NCBI RefSeq assembly: GCF_011682235.2
Contig: NZ_CP076718.1
Location: forward strand, 3,520,400-3,584,399
Direction of reading: 5' to 3'
Length of the DNA stretch: 64,000 nucleotides
Source of the DNA: Rhodocaloribacter litoris
GTDB taxonomy: Bacteria > Bacteroidota > Rhodothermia > Rhodothermales > ISCAR-4553
Part shown: piece after piece, positions 1 through 8,436 of the stretch
How the letters are laid out: each line of letters starts with the position of its first letter
Numbering within the stretch: position 1 is the stretch's first letter
The notes under the pieces: generated by a model
The model's input: only the letters and a program-made list of their open reading frames with translations
Databases searched by the model: none
Told to the model about the DNA's origin: nothing
Translations under genes and position numbers: made by a program

Positions 1-1600
1 CGACGTCGTCGCGGAGGAAGTTGAAGATGAGCGTCTCGTCGCCGGAGTGCAGGCCCGAAACCAGCTCGTCGATGTATTTACCCAGGCGGTAGCCCAGCTC
101 GTCGAGGACCGGAAGGGGGCGGTGGGTGCTGGCTTCGATGATGATGCCCAGCGCCATGCCGAGTTGCTCGATCAGATCCGCCTGGATGGCGGCATTCCGG
201 ATCGTCGACGAGTCGCGGATGTCCGAGAGGCCGTAGAGCGGGTAGACGTTGTGGAAGACGATGGGCTCCAGCTCGGCGTGCTCGCCCGTCTCTTGCCGCT
301 GCATGTAGGTGAGGGCCGCCTTTCGGAAGCGCCACTCGACCGTGGGGTGGATGGCCGTGTAATGCTTCTTGATGAGGGCCTGTATCCGGTCTTCCTGCTC
401 TTCGAGACTACGCTTCATGGCGGTGGCGAGCAGGGTGATCACCTCGTCGAGCACCACGGCGTTGGCGGCGTTGACCGCCCCGGGGCGGGGCGAGGCCAGT
501 TCGAGCAGGCCCAGCAACTGGTCCTCGTACCAGAGCGGGGCGATGACCAGGTTGCGCAGGTGCTGCTGGCGCAGGTGTTGTTCAAACCCTGTGCAGACCT
601 CGCAGGTTTGCAGGTCGGTGACGATGAGTGGCTGCCGCATCTTCAGGGCCTGCACGTAATAGGAATGGCACTGGTCCTCGCAGGCCGGCAAGGTGTCCTC
701 GCTCATGAGCAGGCTGCGCCCGACGGCGCGGGCGCCGGTGATGGCCTCGCCGTTGTCGCGCAGGAAGCCGATCAGGCCGACCTGGAGCTGCGGGGCCCGC
801 AGGAGCATCCGCAGCCGCGTCTGCAGCGTGTCGATCCGGTCGACCGACGTGAGGGCCTCGCGCTGGAGCAGGTCGTCTTTGAGCAATGACAGGATCTGCT
901 GCACGGTCACGTCCACGGCCGTCAGGATGGTGAAGCCGTGGAAGACGAACTGCTCGGGCGGGAGCCACTCCTGCCAGAGGTTCTGGTTCATCGGGTCGGC
1001 CAGCAGGCGCTGGATCTGTTCCTCGGAGAGCGGCTTGAACGGCGCGCGCGTCTCGATGTCGATGAACCGGGTGTCGGTGCTGATCTTGAAGTGCCGCTTG
1101 AGCCCCGTCTGCTCGTCCGTCGTGGTGACGATGAGCGGAAAGTCGATGCAGCTGTCGATCCCGTAGAACCGGTTCAGGATGTGGTGATAAGCCAGCATCG
1201 TCTTCATGTGGTTCATCTCCCCGGGATCGAAGGGTTGCCCGTTGATGAGCAGGTCGTCCTGCAGGTGTTCCAGGAGCTTGAGGCGGGCGAAGGCGGGGGT
1301 GGCGTAGAAGCTGACCAGGTCGAACGGGACGAAGGCGGCGGCGTGGGTCTGTTCCCACAGGGCCATCGGGAAGACGGCCGTCATCATCAGGTCCAGCAGT
1401 TCGATGTGTCGTTCGAGCGGGGCCAGGTCGGTGATGGGCTCGCGCAGGTCGGGCGCCTCGTCCAGCATGGCGAGGATGGTACGGCCCAGCGCCGCGCGCG
1501 GCGACGAGGCATCCGCGGCCACCTCCTGCCAGAAGTCGATCAGCGGCCTGAGGCTGAGCACCCGCTCGAAGGGAAAGGTGTCGTTTCGGTCGTTCGTCAT
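1..1600 (-). CDS. GAF-domain protein, 3' end cut by window edge
   Basis: This reading frame starts at an ATG at 1600 and is still open at base 1, so at least 533 residues are visible and the C-terminus is missing. The N-terminus (MTNDRNDTFPFERVLSLRPL) is mostly helical, with no signal peptide or membrane segment, so the protein should be cytoplasmic. A GAF-like fold lies at roughly residues 265-395, ending in the typical LLGLLELAS strand. Inside it are four cysteines, C307, C311, C333 and C336 (CxxxC and CxxC), which could hold a metal or act as a redox switch. No kinase, cyclase or DNA-binding domain is visible before the cut. It is divergent from the DASS transporter gene. I recognise the general GAF protein type seen in Bacteroidota but cannot assign a ligand or partner. 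Confidence 0.75.
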   Translation of the reverse strand, partial: MTNDRNDTFPFERVLSLRPLIDFWQEVAADASSPRAALGRTILAMLDEAPDLREPITDLAPLERHIELLDLMMTAVFPMALWEQTHAAAFVPFDLVSFYATPAFARLKLLEHLQDDLLINGQPFDPGEMNHMKTMLAYHHILNRFYGIDSCIDFPLIVTTTDEQTGLKRHFKISTDTRFIDIETRAPFKPLSEEQIQRLLADPMNQNLWQEWLPPEQFVFHGFTILTAVDVTVQQILSLLKDDLLQREALTSVDRIDTLQTRLRMLLRAPQLQVGLIGFLRDNGEAITGARAVGRSLLMSEDTLPACEDQCHSYYVQALKMRQPLIVTDLQTCEVCTGFEQHLRQQHLRNLVIAPLWYEDQLLGLLELASPRPGAVNAANAVVLDEVITLLATAMKRSLEEQEDRIQALIKKHYTAIHPTVEWRFRKAALTYMQRQETGEHAELEPIVFHNVYPLYGLSDIRDSSTIRNAAIQADLIEQLGMALGIIIEASTHRPLPVLDELGYRLGKYIDELVSGLHSGDETLIFNFLRDDV

Positions 1601-1652
1601 GGATCCGGGAGAGGCTGCATCACACGCGCGGCGACGGGCAGGGTTTAAACGT

Positions 1653-1689
1653 AGCCCGGGTCCGGCGGTTGCACCCGCCGACCCCGGCT
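1653..1689. other. GC-rich stem-loop in divergent intergenic region
   Basis: An imperfect inverted repeat lies in the 246-bp gap between the divergent GAF and DASS genes. The arms AGCCCGGGTC-CGGCGG and CCGCCG-ACCCCGGCT pair around a TTGCAC-type loop with a small bulge. It is not followed by a T-run, so it is not a clear terminator. A separate run of eight T follows at about 1732. It could be an operator or a structured leader. No RNA family was recognised. Confidence 0.3.
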
Positions 1690-1846
1690 GCCCCGCATAC
1701 GGCCATGCCTTGATCGCCGGCGCGGCGCGTGTTTTTTTTGTGAGACGAAGGAGGGGGTCGTTCGTTACGCATAGCGTTCGGGGTATGAAGTTGAAAAACA
1801 GTCGTTTGTCCGGGTGTTTCGGTCGGAGGCGGGCGGAGGGGGGGCG

Positions 1847-3328
1847 ATGAGGTGGACCCTGTTCCGGAAGGGCCCGGAGGCGGTGCCGGGACGCCTGAAG
1901 ACCGCCGGTGCCGTTGCCGGGCCGGTGCTCTTTGCGCTGATGTTGCTGGCGGGCGTTCCGGAGGAGCTCGGCACGGCGGCCTGGCGGACGGCCGCCGTAG
2001 GGGTGCTGATGGCCATCTGGTGGATGACCGAAGCCCTGCCCATCGCCGTGACGGCGCTGCTGCCCCTCATCCTTTTCCCGGTGCTCGGCATCGCCGACCT
2101 CGACGCGACGGCGGCGCCCTACGCCAACCCGCTCATCTTCCTCTTTCTCGGCGGGTTCATCCTGGCGCAGGGCCTGCAGCGGTGGGGGGTGCACCGGCGC
2201 ATCGCGCTGGGCGTCGTTGCCCGGGTCGGCACACGACCCGGGGGGCTCATTGCCGGCTTCATGCTCGCCTCGGCGCTGCTGAGCATGTGGGTCAGCAACA
2301 CCGCCACCGCCCTGATGATGTTGCCCATCGGCCGCTCGGTTGCCGAGCTGTCGGACGGCCCGGTGGAGGCGGGGACGCCCGCCCGGCGGTCGTTTGCCGT
2401 GGCGCTGATGCTCGGCATCGCCTACGCGTGTAGCATCGGCGGGCTGGGCACCCTCATCGGCACCCCGCCGAACACGCTGCTGGCGGCCTTCATGGCCGAG
2501 ACGTACGGTCGTCCGATCGACTTTGCCCGGTGGATGCTCGTCGGCGTGCCGGTGGTAGCCACCGGCCTGCCGCTGGCTTTTCTGGTCCTGACGCGCCTCG
2601 TCTTTCCACTGCGGCTGGCGTCGCTGCCGGGCGGGCGGGCGCTGGTCGAGCAGGAGCGCCGGCGCCAGGGACCGATGCGGTTGCCGGAACGGCTCGTGCT
2701 CGCGGTGTTCATCCTGACGGCGCTGCTCTGGATGACCCGCCCGCTGCTGGCCGCGTATGTGCCGGGCCTCTCCGATACCGGCATCGCCATCTTCGGCGCC
2801 GTGCTGCTCTTCGTGCTGCCCGTCGACCGTTCCGGGCGCCGGTTCCTGTTGAACTGGCGGGACGCCGAGGCCCTGCCCTGGGGCGTGCTCCTCCTCTTCG
2901 GCGGCGGCCTCACCCTGGCGGCGGCCATCAACGACACGGGCCTGGCGACGTGGATCGGGGCGGCGCTGGAAGGGATCGGCACGTGGCCGCGCCCGCTCGT
3001 CGTGCTGATGATGACGCTGGTCGTGATCCTGCTGACCGAGCTGACGAGCAACACGGCCACGGCCGCGGCGTTTCTGCCCGTGGTGGCCTCGGTGGCGGTC
3101 GGGCTCGGAGAGGATCCGCTTCGCTTCGCCGTTCCGGCGGCGCTGGCGGCCAGCTGTGCGTTCATGCTGCCGGTGGCGACCCCGCCGAACGCCATCGTCT
3201 ACGGCAGTGGCCTGCTGTCGATGCCGCAGATGGCCCGTGCCGGTCTCGTGCTCAACCTCCTTTTCACCTTCCTGATCACCGTGCTTGCCCTGCTGCTCGT
3301 TCCGCGGGTCTTCGGCCCCGGCGCGTAA
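1847..3328 (+). CDS. DASS/SLC13-family sodium:anion symporter
   Basis: This 493-residue protein is an integral inner-membrane carrier of the divalent anion:sodium symporter family, which moves dicarboxylates, sulfate or phosphate together with Na+. The two hallmark SNT motifs are present, at S150-N151-T152 (SNTATALMM) and S401-N402-T403 (SNTATAAAF). In known family structures these form the Na+ and carboxylate sites. A GTLIGTPPN stretch follows the first motif and an ATPPNAIVYGSG stretch follows the second, showing the internal repeat. About a dozen hydrophobic segments fill the rest. An ATG at 1814 in the same frame is possible, but the ATG at 1847 sits behind a GGAGGGGGG ribosome site and gives a normal N-terminus. 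The substrate cannot be read from the sequence. It lies just upstream of a two-component system that may or may not control it. Confidence 0.88.
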   Translation: MRWTLFRKGPEAVPGRLKTAGAVAGPVLFALMLLAGVPEELGTAAWRTAAVGVLMAIWWMTEALPIAVTALLPLILFPVLGIADLDATAAPYANPLIFLFLGGFILAQGLQRWGVHRRIALGVVARVGTRPGGLIAGFMLASALLSMWVSNTATALMMLPIGRSVAELSDGPVEAGTPARRSFAVALMLGIAYACSIGGLGTLIGTPPNTLLAAFMAETYGRPIDFARWMLVGVPVVATGLPLAFLVLTRLVFPLRLASLPGGRALVEQERRRQGPMRLPERLVLAVFILTALLWMTRPLLAAYVPGLSDTGIAIFGAVLLFVLPVDRSGRRFLLNWRDAEALPWGVLLLFGGGLTLAAAINDTGLATWIGAALEGIGTWPRPLVVLMMTLVVILLTELTSNTATAAAFLPVVASVAVGLGEDPLRFAVPAALAASCAFMLPVATPPNAIVYGSGLLSMPQMARAGLVLNLLFTFLITVLALLLVPRVFGPGA

Positions 3329-3331
3329 GGC

Positions 3332-3363
3332 TTTTCCCTACACGACCGGTAGGGGAGGCCCTG
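3332..3363. promoter_or_regulatory. Candidate NarL/NreC-type regulator binding region
   Basis: Right after the transporter stop codon and 77 bases before the kinase start there are two related elements: TTTTCCCTACAC at 3332-3343, and TAGGG-GAGG-CCCTG at 3350-3363. The second fits a TAGGG-N4-CCCT inverted repeat, which resembles the site reported for the NarL-family oxygen regulator NreC (recalled, not looked up). Both elements recur upstream of the YceI operon near 10.34-10.42 kb. Autoregulation of the kinase/regulator pair is the simplest reading. The site assignment is inference. Confidence 0.45.
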
Positions 3364-3439
3364 TGGAAAAATCGGGCCGGGGATCGTACCCTGATCCGGA
3401 ACCGTGCAGTGAGGGCGGTCCGCAAACGCGACGAGCTTC

Positions 3440-5251
3440 ATGTCACGTATTCCCGTTTCGATTCTGCCTCCCGTGGAGGAGGGCGGCTTCCCGCAGTACC
3501 TGGACCTGGACGGCGCCGTCTTGCTCGTGCTCGACCGTGCCGGGCGGGTGCTGCGCCTCAACCGGCACGGCAGCGACGTGCTCGGCCTGCCGGAGGAGGA
3601 GGTCGTGGGCCGGGACTGGTTCGCGCGTTTCATCCCGCCCCGGTTCCGCGAAGAGGCCCGGCGTGCCTTCGAGGCTCTGCTGGGCGGGGAGGCCGGCAGC
3701 GGCGGGTATGCCGAGCATCCCGTCCAGACGGCATCGGGCGAGGAGCGGATCCTGGCCTGGAACAACGTCGCGGTGCGGGATGCGGCCGGGCATATCGTGG
3801 CCGTGCTGAGCACCGGGACGGACGTCACCGAGCGGCGCCGGGCCGAGGACGAACGCTTCCGCACGCTCTACAACCGGACGCCGGCCATGCTCCACTCCAT
3901 CGATCGAGACGGGCGCATCGTCAGTGTCAGCGACTACTGGCTCGAGCGGATGGGTTACACGCGGGAGGAGGTGGTGGGCCGGCCGCTGACCGCATTCATG
4001 GACGAGGACTCCCGCCGACGGGCCGTCGAGGAGCACTTTCCCAACTTCTTCGAACAGGGGTTTTGCAAGGACGTGGCGTATCGTTTGCTGCGGAAAGACG
4101 GTACCCCGATGGAGGTGCTCCTCTCGGCCACCGCCGAGCGGAACGCCGCCGGGCAGGTCGTCCGCTCGCTGGCGGTGGTGGTGGACGTCACCGAGCAGAA
4201 ACGTACCGAACAGGCCCTCCGGGAGAGCGAGGCCCGCGTCCGGGCCATTCTGGAGACGACCGTCGACGGCATCATCACCATCGACAGCCGGGGCATCATC
4301 CAGTCCTTCAACCGGGCGGCGGAGCGCATCTTCGGCTATGCGGCGGGCGAGATCATCGGCCGGAGTGTGAACGTGCTCATGCCCGAGCCGTACCGCAGCG
4401 AGCACGACGGCTACATCCGCAATTACCTCGAAACGGGTCACAAGAAGATCATCGGCATCGGGCGCGAGGTCTACGGCCGTCGCCGGGACGGCACGACGTT
4501 CCCGATGGAGCTGGCCGTGAGCGAGGTTCGCCTCGACGGCGAGGTCACCTTCACCGGCATCGTGCGCGACATCACGGAGCGGCGCCGGCTCGAACAGGAG
4601 ATCCTGCGCATCAGCGACCAGGAGCGGCGCCGGATCGGGCAGGACCTGCACGACGGCCTCGGCCAGATGCTTACGGGCGTCGGCCTGATCACCCGTACCC
4701 TGGCCCGGCAGCTGGCGCGCGAAGGACACCCGCAGGCCGGCACCCTGGCCGAGGTCACCGGGACGATCCAGGAGGCCGACCAGTTCGCCCGGAGCCTCTC
4801 GCGCGGGCTCGTGCCGGTGGACGTGGACGAGCACGGCCTGGCGGTGGCGCTGAGCCGGCTGGCCAGGAATGCCGAACGGCTCTTCGGCATCACCTGCCAC
4901 TTCGAGGAGGTCGGTACCCCCGCCATCTACGACGCAGACGTGGCCCTGCATCTCTATCGCATTGCCCAGGAAGCCGTCAGCAACGCCGTCAAGCACGGCC
5001 GGGCCGATCACGTGCGCATCGTGCTGGCGGCCGGCGCGGGGTCGGTGCGCCTGCGCATCCAGGACAATGGCGTGGGCTTTCCCGAGCATCCGAGCGAGGA
5101 GCGGGGCATGGGCGTGCGCATCATGCAATACCGTGCCCGCATCATCGACGGCGTGCTCGACATCCGTTCCGGCCCGGAAGGCGGAACCGTCGTCACCTGC
5201 ACCCTCGCCGGTCGCCCCCTGTTTCCTCAACCGACTGCCGAACAGCCATGA
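3440..5251 (+). CDS. Triple-PAS sensor histidine kinase, FixL-like third PAS
   Basis: This 603-residue cytoplasmic kinase has no membrane segment. Three PAS domains lie at about 20-130, 140-255 and 265-385, followed by a HisKA_3 dimerisation domain with phospho-acceptor H404 in QDLHDGLGQ and an HATPase_c domain with the N box near EAVSNAVKHG and a DNGVGF G1 box. The third PAS resembles rhizobial FixL. It has H322 in SEHDGYI and R342 in GIGREV, twenty residues apart, exactly as the heme-ligand H200 and the oxygen-gating R220 of Bradyrhizobium FixL. Oxygen or another gas is therefore the likely signal, which is inference. The stop overlaps the regulator start as ATGA, so the two are translationally coupled and form a cognate pair. 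Confidence 0.9.
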   Translation: MSRIPVSILPPVEEGGFPQYLDLDGAVLLVLDRAGRVLRLNRHGSDVLGLPEEEVVGRDWFARFIPPRFREEARRAFEALLGGEAGSGGYAEHPVQTASGEERILAWNNVAVRDAAGHIVAVLSTGTDVTERRRAEDERFRTLYNRTPAMLHSIDRDGRIVSVSDYWLERMGYTREEVVGRPLTAFMDEDSRRRAVEEHFPNFFEQGFCKDVAYRLLRKDGTPMEVLLSATAERNAAGQVVRSLAVVVDVTEQKRTEQALRESEARVRAILETTVDGIITIDSRGIIQSFNRAAERIFGYAAGEIIGRSVNVLMPEPYRSEHDGYIRNYLETGHKKIIGIGREVYGRRRDGTTFPMELAVSEVRLDGEVTFTGIVRDITERRRLEQEILRISDQERRRIGQDLHDGLGQMLTGVGLITRTLARQLAREGHPQAGTLAEVTGTIQEADQFARSLSRGLVPVDVDEHGLAVALSRLARNAERLFGITCHFEEVGTPAIYDADVALHLYRIAQEAVSNAVKHGRADHVRIVLAAGAGSVRLRIQDNGVGFPEHPSEERGMGVRIMQYRARIIDGVLDIRSGPEGGTVVTCTLAGRPLFPQPTAEQP

Positions 5252-5898
5252 AAAAGATCCTCATCGTCGACGACCATCCGTTGATGCGCAAAGGGCTGGC
5301 CCTGAGCATCGAAAGCGAGACGGACCTGAAGGTGGTCGCCCAGGCGGCCGACGCCGAGGAGGCCCTGGCCGCGCTCGAAACCCACGATCCGGACATGGCC
5401 GTGGTGGACATCTCGCTGCCGGGCATGAGCGGCCTCGAACTCATCAAACACATGCTGGCCCTCAAACCCGGGCTCAAGGTGCTGGTCGTCTCGCGCCACG
5501 ACGAGTCGCTCTACGCCGAACGGGCCATCCGGGCCGGTGCACGCGGCTACGTGATGAAGCTCGAGGCCGGGGAGGTGATCGTGCAGGCTGTTCGCCGCGT
5601 GCTCAATGGCGGCATCTACGTGAGCGAGGAGGTCAACGAGCGCCTGCTGATGGGCATCGCCGCCGGGCGTGAAATGCTGGCGAAGTCGCCCCTCGAAGTG
5701 CTCAGCGACCGCGAGCTGGAAGTCTTCGAGCTGACCGGGCGCGGGCTGGGCACGCGGGAGATCGCCGAGCGGCTGCACCTCTCGATCAAGACGGTGGAGT
5801 CCTACCGGGCCCGGATCAAGAACAAACTCAACCTGAACACCGCCGTCGAACTGATGCAGCACGCCGTCCAGTGGGTCGAGGGCGAGCGAACCGGGTGA
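5248..5898 (+). CDS. NarL/FixJ-family response regulator
   Basis: This 216-residue regulator has a receiver domain at residues 1-120 and a LuxR-type helix-turn-helix at about 150-210. The acidic pair D8-D9 and phospho-acceptor D54 (VVDISLPGMSG) are in place, as is the conserved lysine in GYVMKLEAG. The DNA-binding half reads LSDRELEVFELTGRG, then the recognition helix region IAERLHLSIKTVESYRARI, typical of the family. It overlaps the upstream kinase gene by four bases and should be phosphorylated by it. Candidate target sites (TAGGG-N4-CCCT) lie upstream of the pair and upstream of the YceI operon. A downstream octamer repeat begins 12 bases after the stop. Confidence 0.92.
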   Translation: MKKILIVDDHPLMRKGLALSIESETDLKVVAQAADAEEALAALETHDPDMAVVDISLPGMSGLELIKHMLALKPGLKVLVVSRHDESLYAERAIRAGARGYVMKLEAGEVIVQAVRRVLNGGIYVSEEVNERLLMGIAAGREMLAKSPLEVLSDRELEVFELTGRGLGTREIAERLHLSIKTVESYRARIKNKLNLNTAVELMQHAVQWVEGERTG

Positions 5899-5910
5899 CA
5901 GCGAGAGGTG

Positions 5911-5970
5911 TGTTTGGGTGTTTGGGTGTTTGGGTGTCTGGGTGTTTGGGTGTTTGGGTGTCTGGGTGTG
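5911..5970 (+). repeat. Tandem octanucleotide repeat, TGTTTGGG x 7
   Basis: Seven contiguous 8-bp units run from 5911 to 5966 with a partial unit to 5970. Five read TGTTTGGG and two (fourth and seventh) read TGTCTGGG, so there is a weak higher-order pattern. The array fills the gap between the convergent response-regulator and threonine-aldolase genes, outside both coding regions. It could vary in copy number by slippage. Its function is unknown. Confidence 0.9.
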
Positions 5971-5988
5971 GGGGAGCGGAGTTGCAGG

Positions 5989-7014
5989 TCAGTTTCCGAA
6001 ACGCCGGTGGATGCGGGCGATGGCCTGCTCGATGTCTTCCATCGACACGTCGCGGTGGGTGGTGGCGCGCACCGTGGCCGGGCCGAAGGGGACCATCAGG
6101 ATGCCGTCCGCCTTGAGTTCCTCGACGGTCCGGAGGGCGTCGCCGTGGTCGACGTCGAAGAGGACGATATTCGTCTGGACGCGGTCGGGGTCCAGGCGGA
6201 AGCCGGGGAGTTCGGCCAGGCCTTCGGCCAGGCGCCGGGCCTTGGCATGGTCCTCGGCCAGGTGGGGGCGATGGTGTTCGAGGGCGTAGAGGGCCGCCGC
6301 GGCCAGGATGCCGGCCTGCCGCATCCCGCCGCCGAACATTTTCCGGTACCGGTGGGCTTCGGTGATGAGGTCTTTCGGGCCGGCCAGGGCCGAGCCCACG
6401 GGGGCGCCCAGCCCTTTCGAAAAGCAGACGTTTACGGTGTCGAACGGTGCGGCGTAGACGTGCTCGGGGATGCCGGTGGCGGCGGTGGCGTTCCAGAGCC
6501 GGGCGCCGTCGAGGTGGTAGCGCAGGCCGTGCCCGCGCACGACCGCCGCGATGGCTTCGACGTTCTCCAGCGGGTAGACGGTGCCGCCCGCCTGGTTGAG
6601 GGTGTTTTCGAGGCAGACGAGCCGCGAGCGGGCCATCCAGTAGTAGCCGGGCCGCACGGCGGCGGCCACCTGCTCGCCCGTCAGGATGCCGCCTTCCCCG
6701 TCGAGGGGGTGCAGGACGACGCCGGAGAGCAGTCCCGGCGCCCCCGACTCGTAGTTGAAGATGTGGCACGTGCGTTCCAGGATCACCTCGTCGCCGGGGC
6801 GGGTGTGCACCTTGAGGGCGAGCTGGTTGCCCATGGTGCCGGAGGGAACGAAGAGCGCGGCCTCTTTACCGAGCAACGCCGCGACCGTCTCTTCGAGCCG
6901 CCGCACCGTGGGATCCTCGCCGAAGACGTCATCTCCCACCTCCGCCTCGTACATGGCCCGGCGCATGCCTTCGGTGGGCTGCGTCACCGTGTCGCTTCGC
7001 AGGTCGATCCGCAT
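5989..7014 (-). CDS. ltaE: Low-specificity L-threonine aldolase
   Basis: This 341-residue PLP enzyme cleaves L-threonine or L-allo-threonine to glycine and acetaldehyde. The N-terminus [20 protein letters not shown] is the family signature (D-RSDT), followed by [11 protein letters not shown] and [13 protein letters not shown]. The PLP Schiff-base lysine is K200 in [12 protein letters not shown], and the cofactor aspartate is in [10 protein letters not shown]. The length matches the fold-type I aldolase family. The start ATG at 7014 is well placed, with a TATCTTTC promoter-like element 78 bases upstream. It converges on the response-regulator gene across the octamer repeat and appears to be transcribed alone. 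Confidence 0.93.
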   Translation of the reverse strand: MRIDLRSDTVTQPTEGMRRAMYEAEVGDDVFGEDPTVRRLEETVAALLGKEAALFVPSGTMGNQLALKVHTRPGDEVILERTCHIFNYESGAPGLLSGVVLHPLDGEGGILTGEQVAAAVRPGYYWMARSRLVCLENTLNQAGGTVYPLENVEAIAAVVRGHGLRYHLDGARLWNATAATGIPEHVYAAPFDTVNVCFSKGLGAPVGSALAGPKDLITEAHRYRKMFGGGMRQAGILAAAALYALEHHRPHLAEDHAKARRLAEGLAELPGFRLDPDRVQTNIVLFDVDHGDALRTVEELKADGILMVPFGPATVRATTHRDVSMEDIEQAIARIHRRFGN

Positions 7015-7091
7015 GGGATTTCAGGTGCCTGGTTCCGGGTGTCGGATGCTGTTCCGCCGGGTTGCCGATCGCTCGAGCGTGACAGCCCGGG

Positions 7092-7099
7092 GAAAGATA
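7092..7099 (-). promoter_or_regulatory. Promoter-like -7 element TATCTTTC
   Basis: On the minus strand this octamer lies 78 bases upstream of the threonine aldolase start. It matches the Bacteroidota -7 consensus TAnnTTTG in seven of eight positions, with a TTC triplet 21-22 bases further upstream where a -33 TTG would sit. The same octamer, or the variant TATCTTGC, recurs before several genes in the window. Support comes from position and recurrence only. Confidence 0.35.
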
Positions 7100-7203
7100 G
7101 GGAGTTTGTGGCTGTGTCATCTGAACCCCGGACCGGGCAGGGGGTGTCGTTGGCGGTCAACGCGTTGTGGCCTGGGTCCGGAGGTGACTCCCCGCCGGTG
7201 TGC

Positions 7204-7908
7204 TCAGTATCCCATCTGCTGCATGCGGCGGAGGATGACGTCGCGGTACCAGCCCATGCGGTCCGGGTGGCGGTGGCGGGGGTTGGGGATGACGGCGGCC
7301 AGGGCGGCGGCCTGGTGCCGGGAGAGCCGGTCCGCCCCGATGCCGTAGTAATGCCGGGCGGCGGCCTCGGCGCCGTAGATGCCGTCCCCCCACTCGATCA
7401 CGTTCAGGTAGAGCTCGAGGATCCGTTCCTTCGAAAGCAGCAACTCGGCCAGGTAGGCCAGTGGCACCTCGAGCGCTTTGCGCAGGTACGAGCTGTGGGT
7501 GGTCATGAACAGGTTCTTGACGAGCTGCTGTGTGATCGTCGAGCCGCCGCGCCAGGTTCGGCCCCGGCGCCGGTTGTCTTCGACGGCTTCGCGCACCGCC
7601 TGCCAGTCGATCCCGTGGTGTTCGAAGAAGCGGCCGTCCTCAGCGGCAATGACGGCGTGCTCCAGCACGTCGGCGATGCGTTCGAGCGGGACCGGCCTGT
7701 AGTGTTTCTCGTACGGCTGTTCCGAGAACCAGGAGGCCACCCGGCGCTGGAGTTGCACGCCCGTCGTGGGGGGATCGACGACGTTGTACAGGAGCAGGGC
7801 CAGGGTGCACAGGCCGAAGTAGCCCGCCAGTGCGACGAGGAGCCCCCGCACGATGCCGCGAAGGAGCCGGTGCAGCGGGGAGAGGCGTTGACGGGAGGAC
7901 CGGGCCAT
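7204..7908 (-). CDS. mtgA: Monofunctional peptidoglycan glycosyltransferase MtgA
   Basis: This 234-residue inner-membrane enzyme polymerises lipid II into glycan strands. One transmembrane anchor spans about residues 18-42, and the rest is the periplasmic GT51 domain. Family motifs are intact: E90 in AAEDGRFFEHHG is the catalytic glutamate, RGGSTITQQLVKN at 120-132 is motif 2, and a LLSKERILELYLN motif follows. No transpeptidase domain follows, which separates it from class A penicillin-binding proteins. It sits 48 bases downstream of greA on the same strand and may be co-transcribed with it. Confidence 0.94.
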   Translation of the reverse strand: MARSSRQRLSPLHRLLRGIVRGLLVALAGYFGLCTLALLLYNVVDPPTTGVQLQRRVASWFSEQPYEKHYRPVPLERIADVLEHAVIAAEDGRFFEHHGIDWQAVREAVEDNRRRGRTWRGGSTITQQLVKNLFMTTHSSYLRKALEVPLAYLAELLLSKERILELYLNVIEWGDGIYGAEAAARHYYGIGADRLSRHQAAALAAVIPNPRHRHPDRMGWYRDVILRRMQQMGY

Positions 7909-7956
7909 GGAAGGCAGCAGACGGACCGAAGACGCACGCCGGGCGGTATGGAACCG

Positions 7957-8436
7957 CTACCGGGTGATCTCGACGATCTCGAGTTGTACCTTTCCGGCCG
8001 GCACTTTGATCTCCACGACTTCTCCGACGGTGCGTCCCAGCAGGCCCTTCCCGATGGGGCTGCTGACGGAGATTTTGTTCTGGGACAGGTCGGCTTCCTG
8101 GGCCGAGGTCAGCGTATAGGTCTGTTCGGTGCCGGTTTTGAGGTTCTTCACCCGCACCTTCGAGAGGATGTAGGCCCGGGTCGTGTCGATGGTTTGCTCG
8201 TCCACGACGCGGGCATTCGAGATGGTCTCCTCGAGCTTGGCGATACGGGCTTCCAGGTGTCCCTGGGCTTCTTTGGCGGCGTCGTACTCGGCATTTTCCG
8301 AGAGGTCACCCTGGCCGCGGGCTTCGGCGATGGCCCGGGCGATGCGTGCACGCTCCTTGGTGCGAAGGAACTGCAACTCGTCTTTCAGCTTCTGCAGGCC
8401 TTCCGGCGTCAGGTATACGGTGTCAGGCTTTTTCAT
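7957..8436 (-). CDS. greA: Transcript cleavage factor GreA
   Basis: This 159-residue protein rescues backtracked RNA polymerase by stimulating transcript cleavage in the active site. It has the classic layout: an N-terminal coiled coil (about 8-75) whose tip carries the acidic GDLSENAEYD motif, and a C-terminal FKBP-like domain with SPIGKGLLGRTVGE. The length is normal. The ATG at 8436 gives MKKPDTVYLTPEGLQKLKDE, the canonical start. Longer in-frame starts upstream add unrelated sequence. No clear Shine-Dalgarno site is visible. mtgA follows on the same strand. Confidence 0.96.
   Translation of the reverse strand: MKKPDTVYLTPEGLQKLKDELQFLRTKERARIARAIAEARGQGDLSENAEYDAAKEAQGHLEARIAKLEETISNARVVDEQTIDTTRAYILSKVRVKNLKTGTEQTYTLTSAQEADLSQNKISVSSPIGKGLLGRTVGEVVEIKVPAGKVQLEIVEITR

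Noticed and set aside
2530-5247. Upstream part of a 1122-codon frame that ends with the response regulator
   Set aside because: It overlaps the transporter and kinase in another frame. The regulator has its own ATG at 5248 and a normal receiver start.
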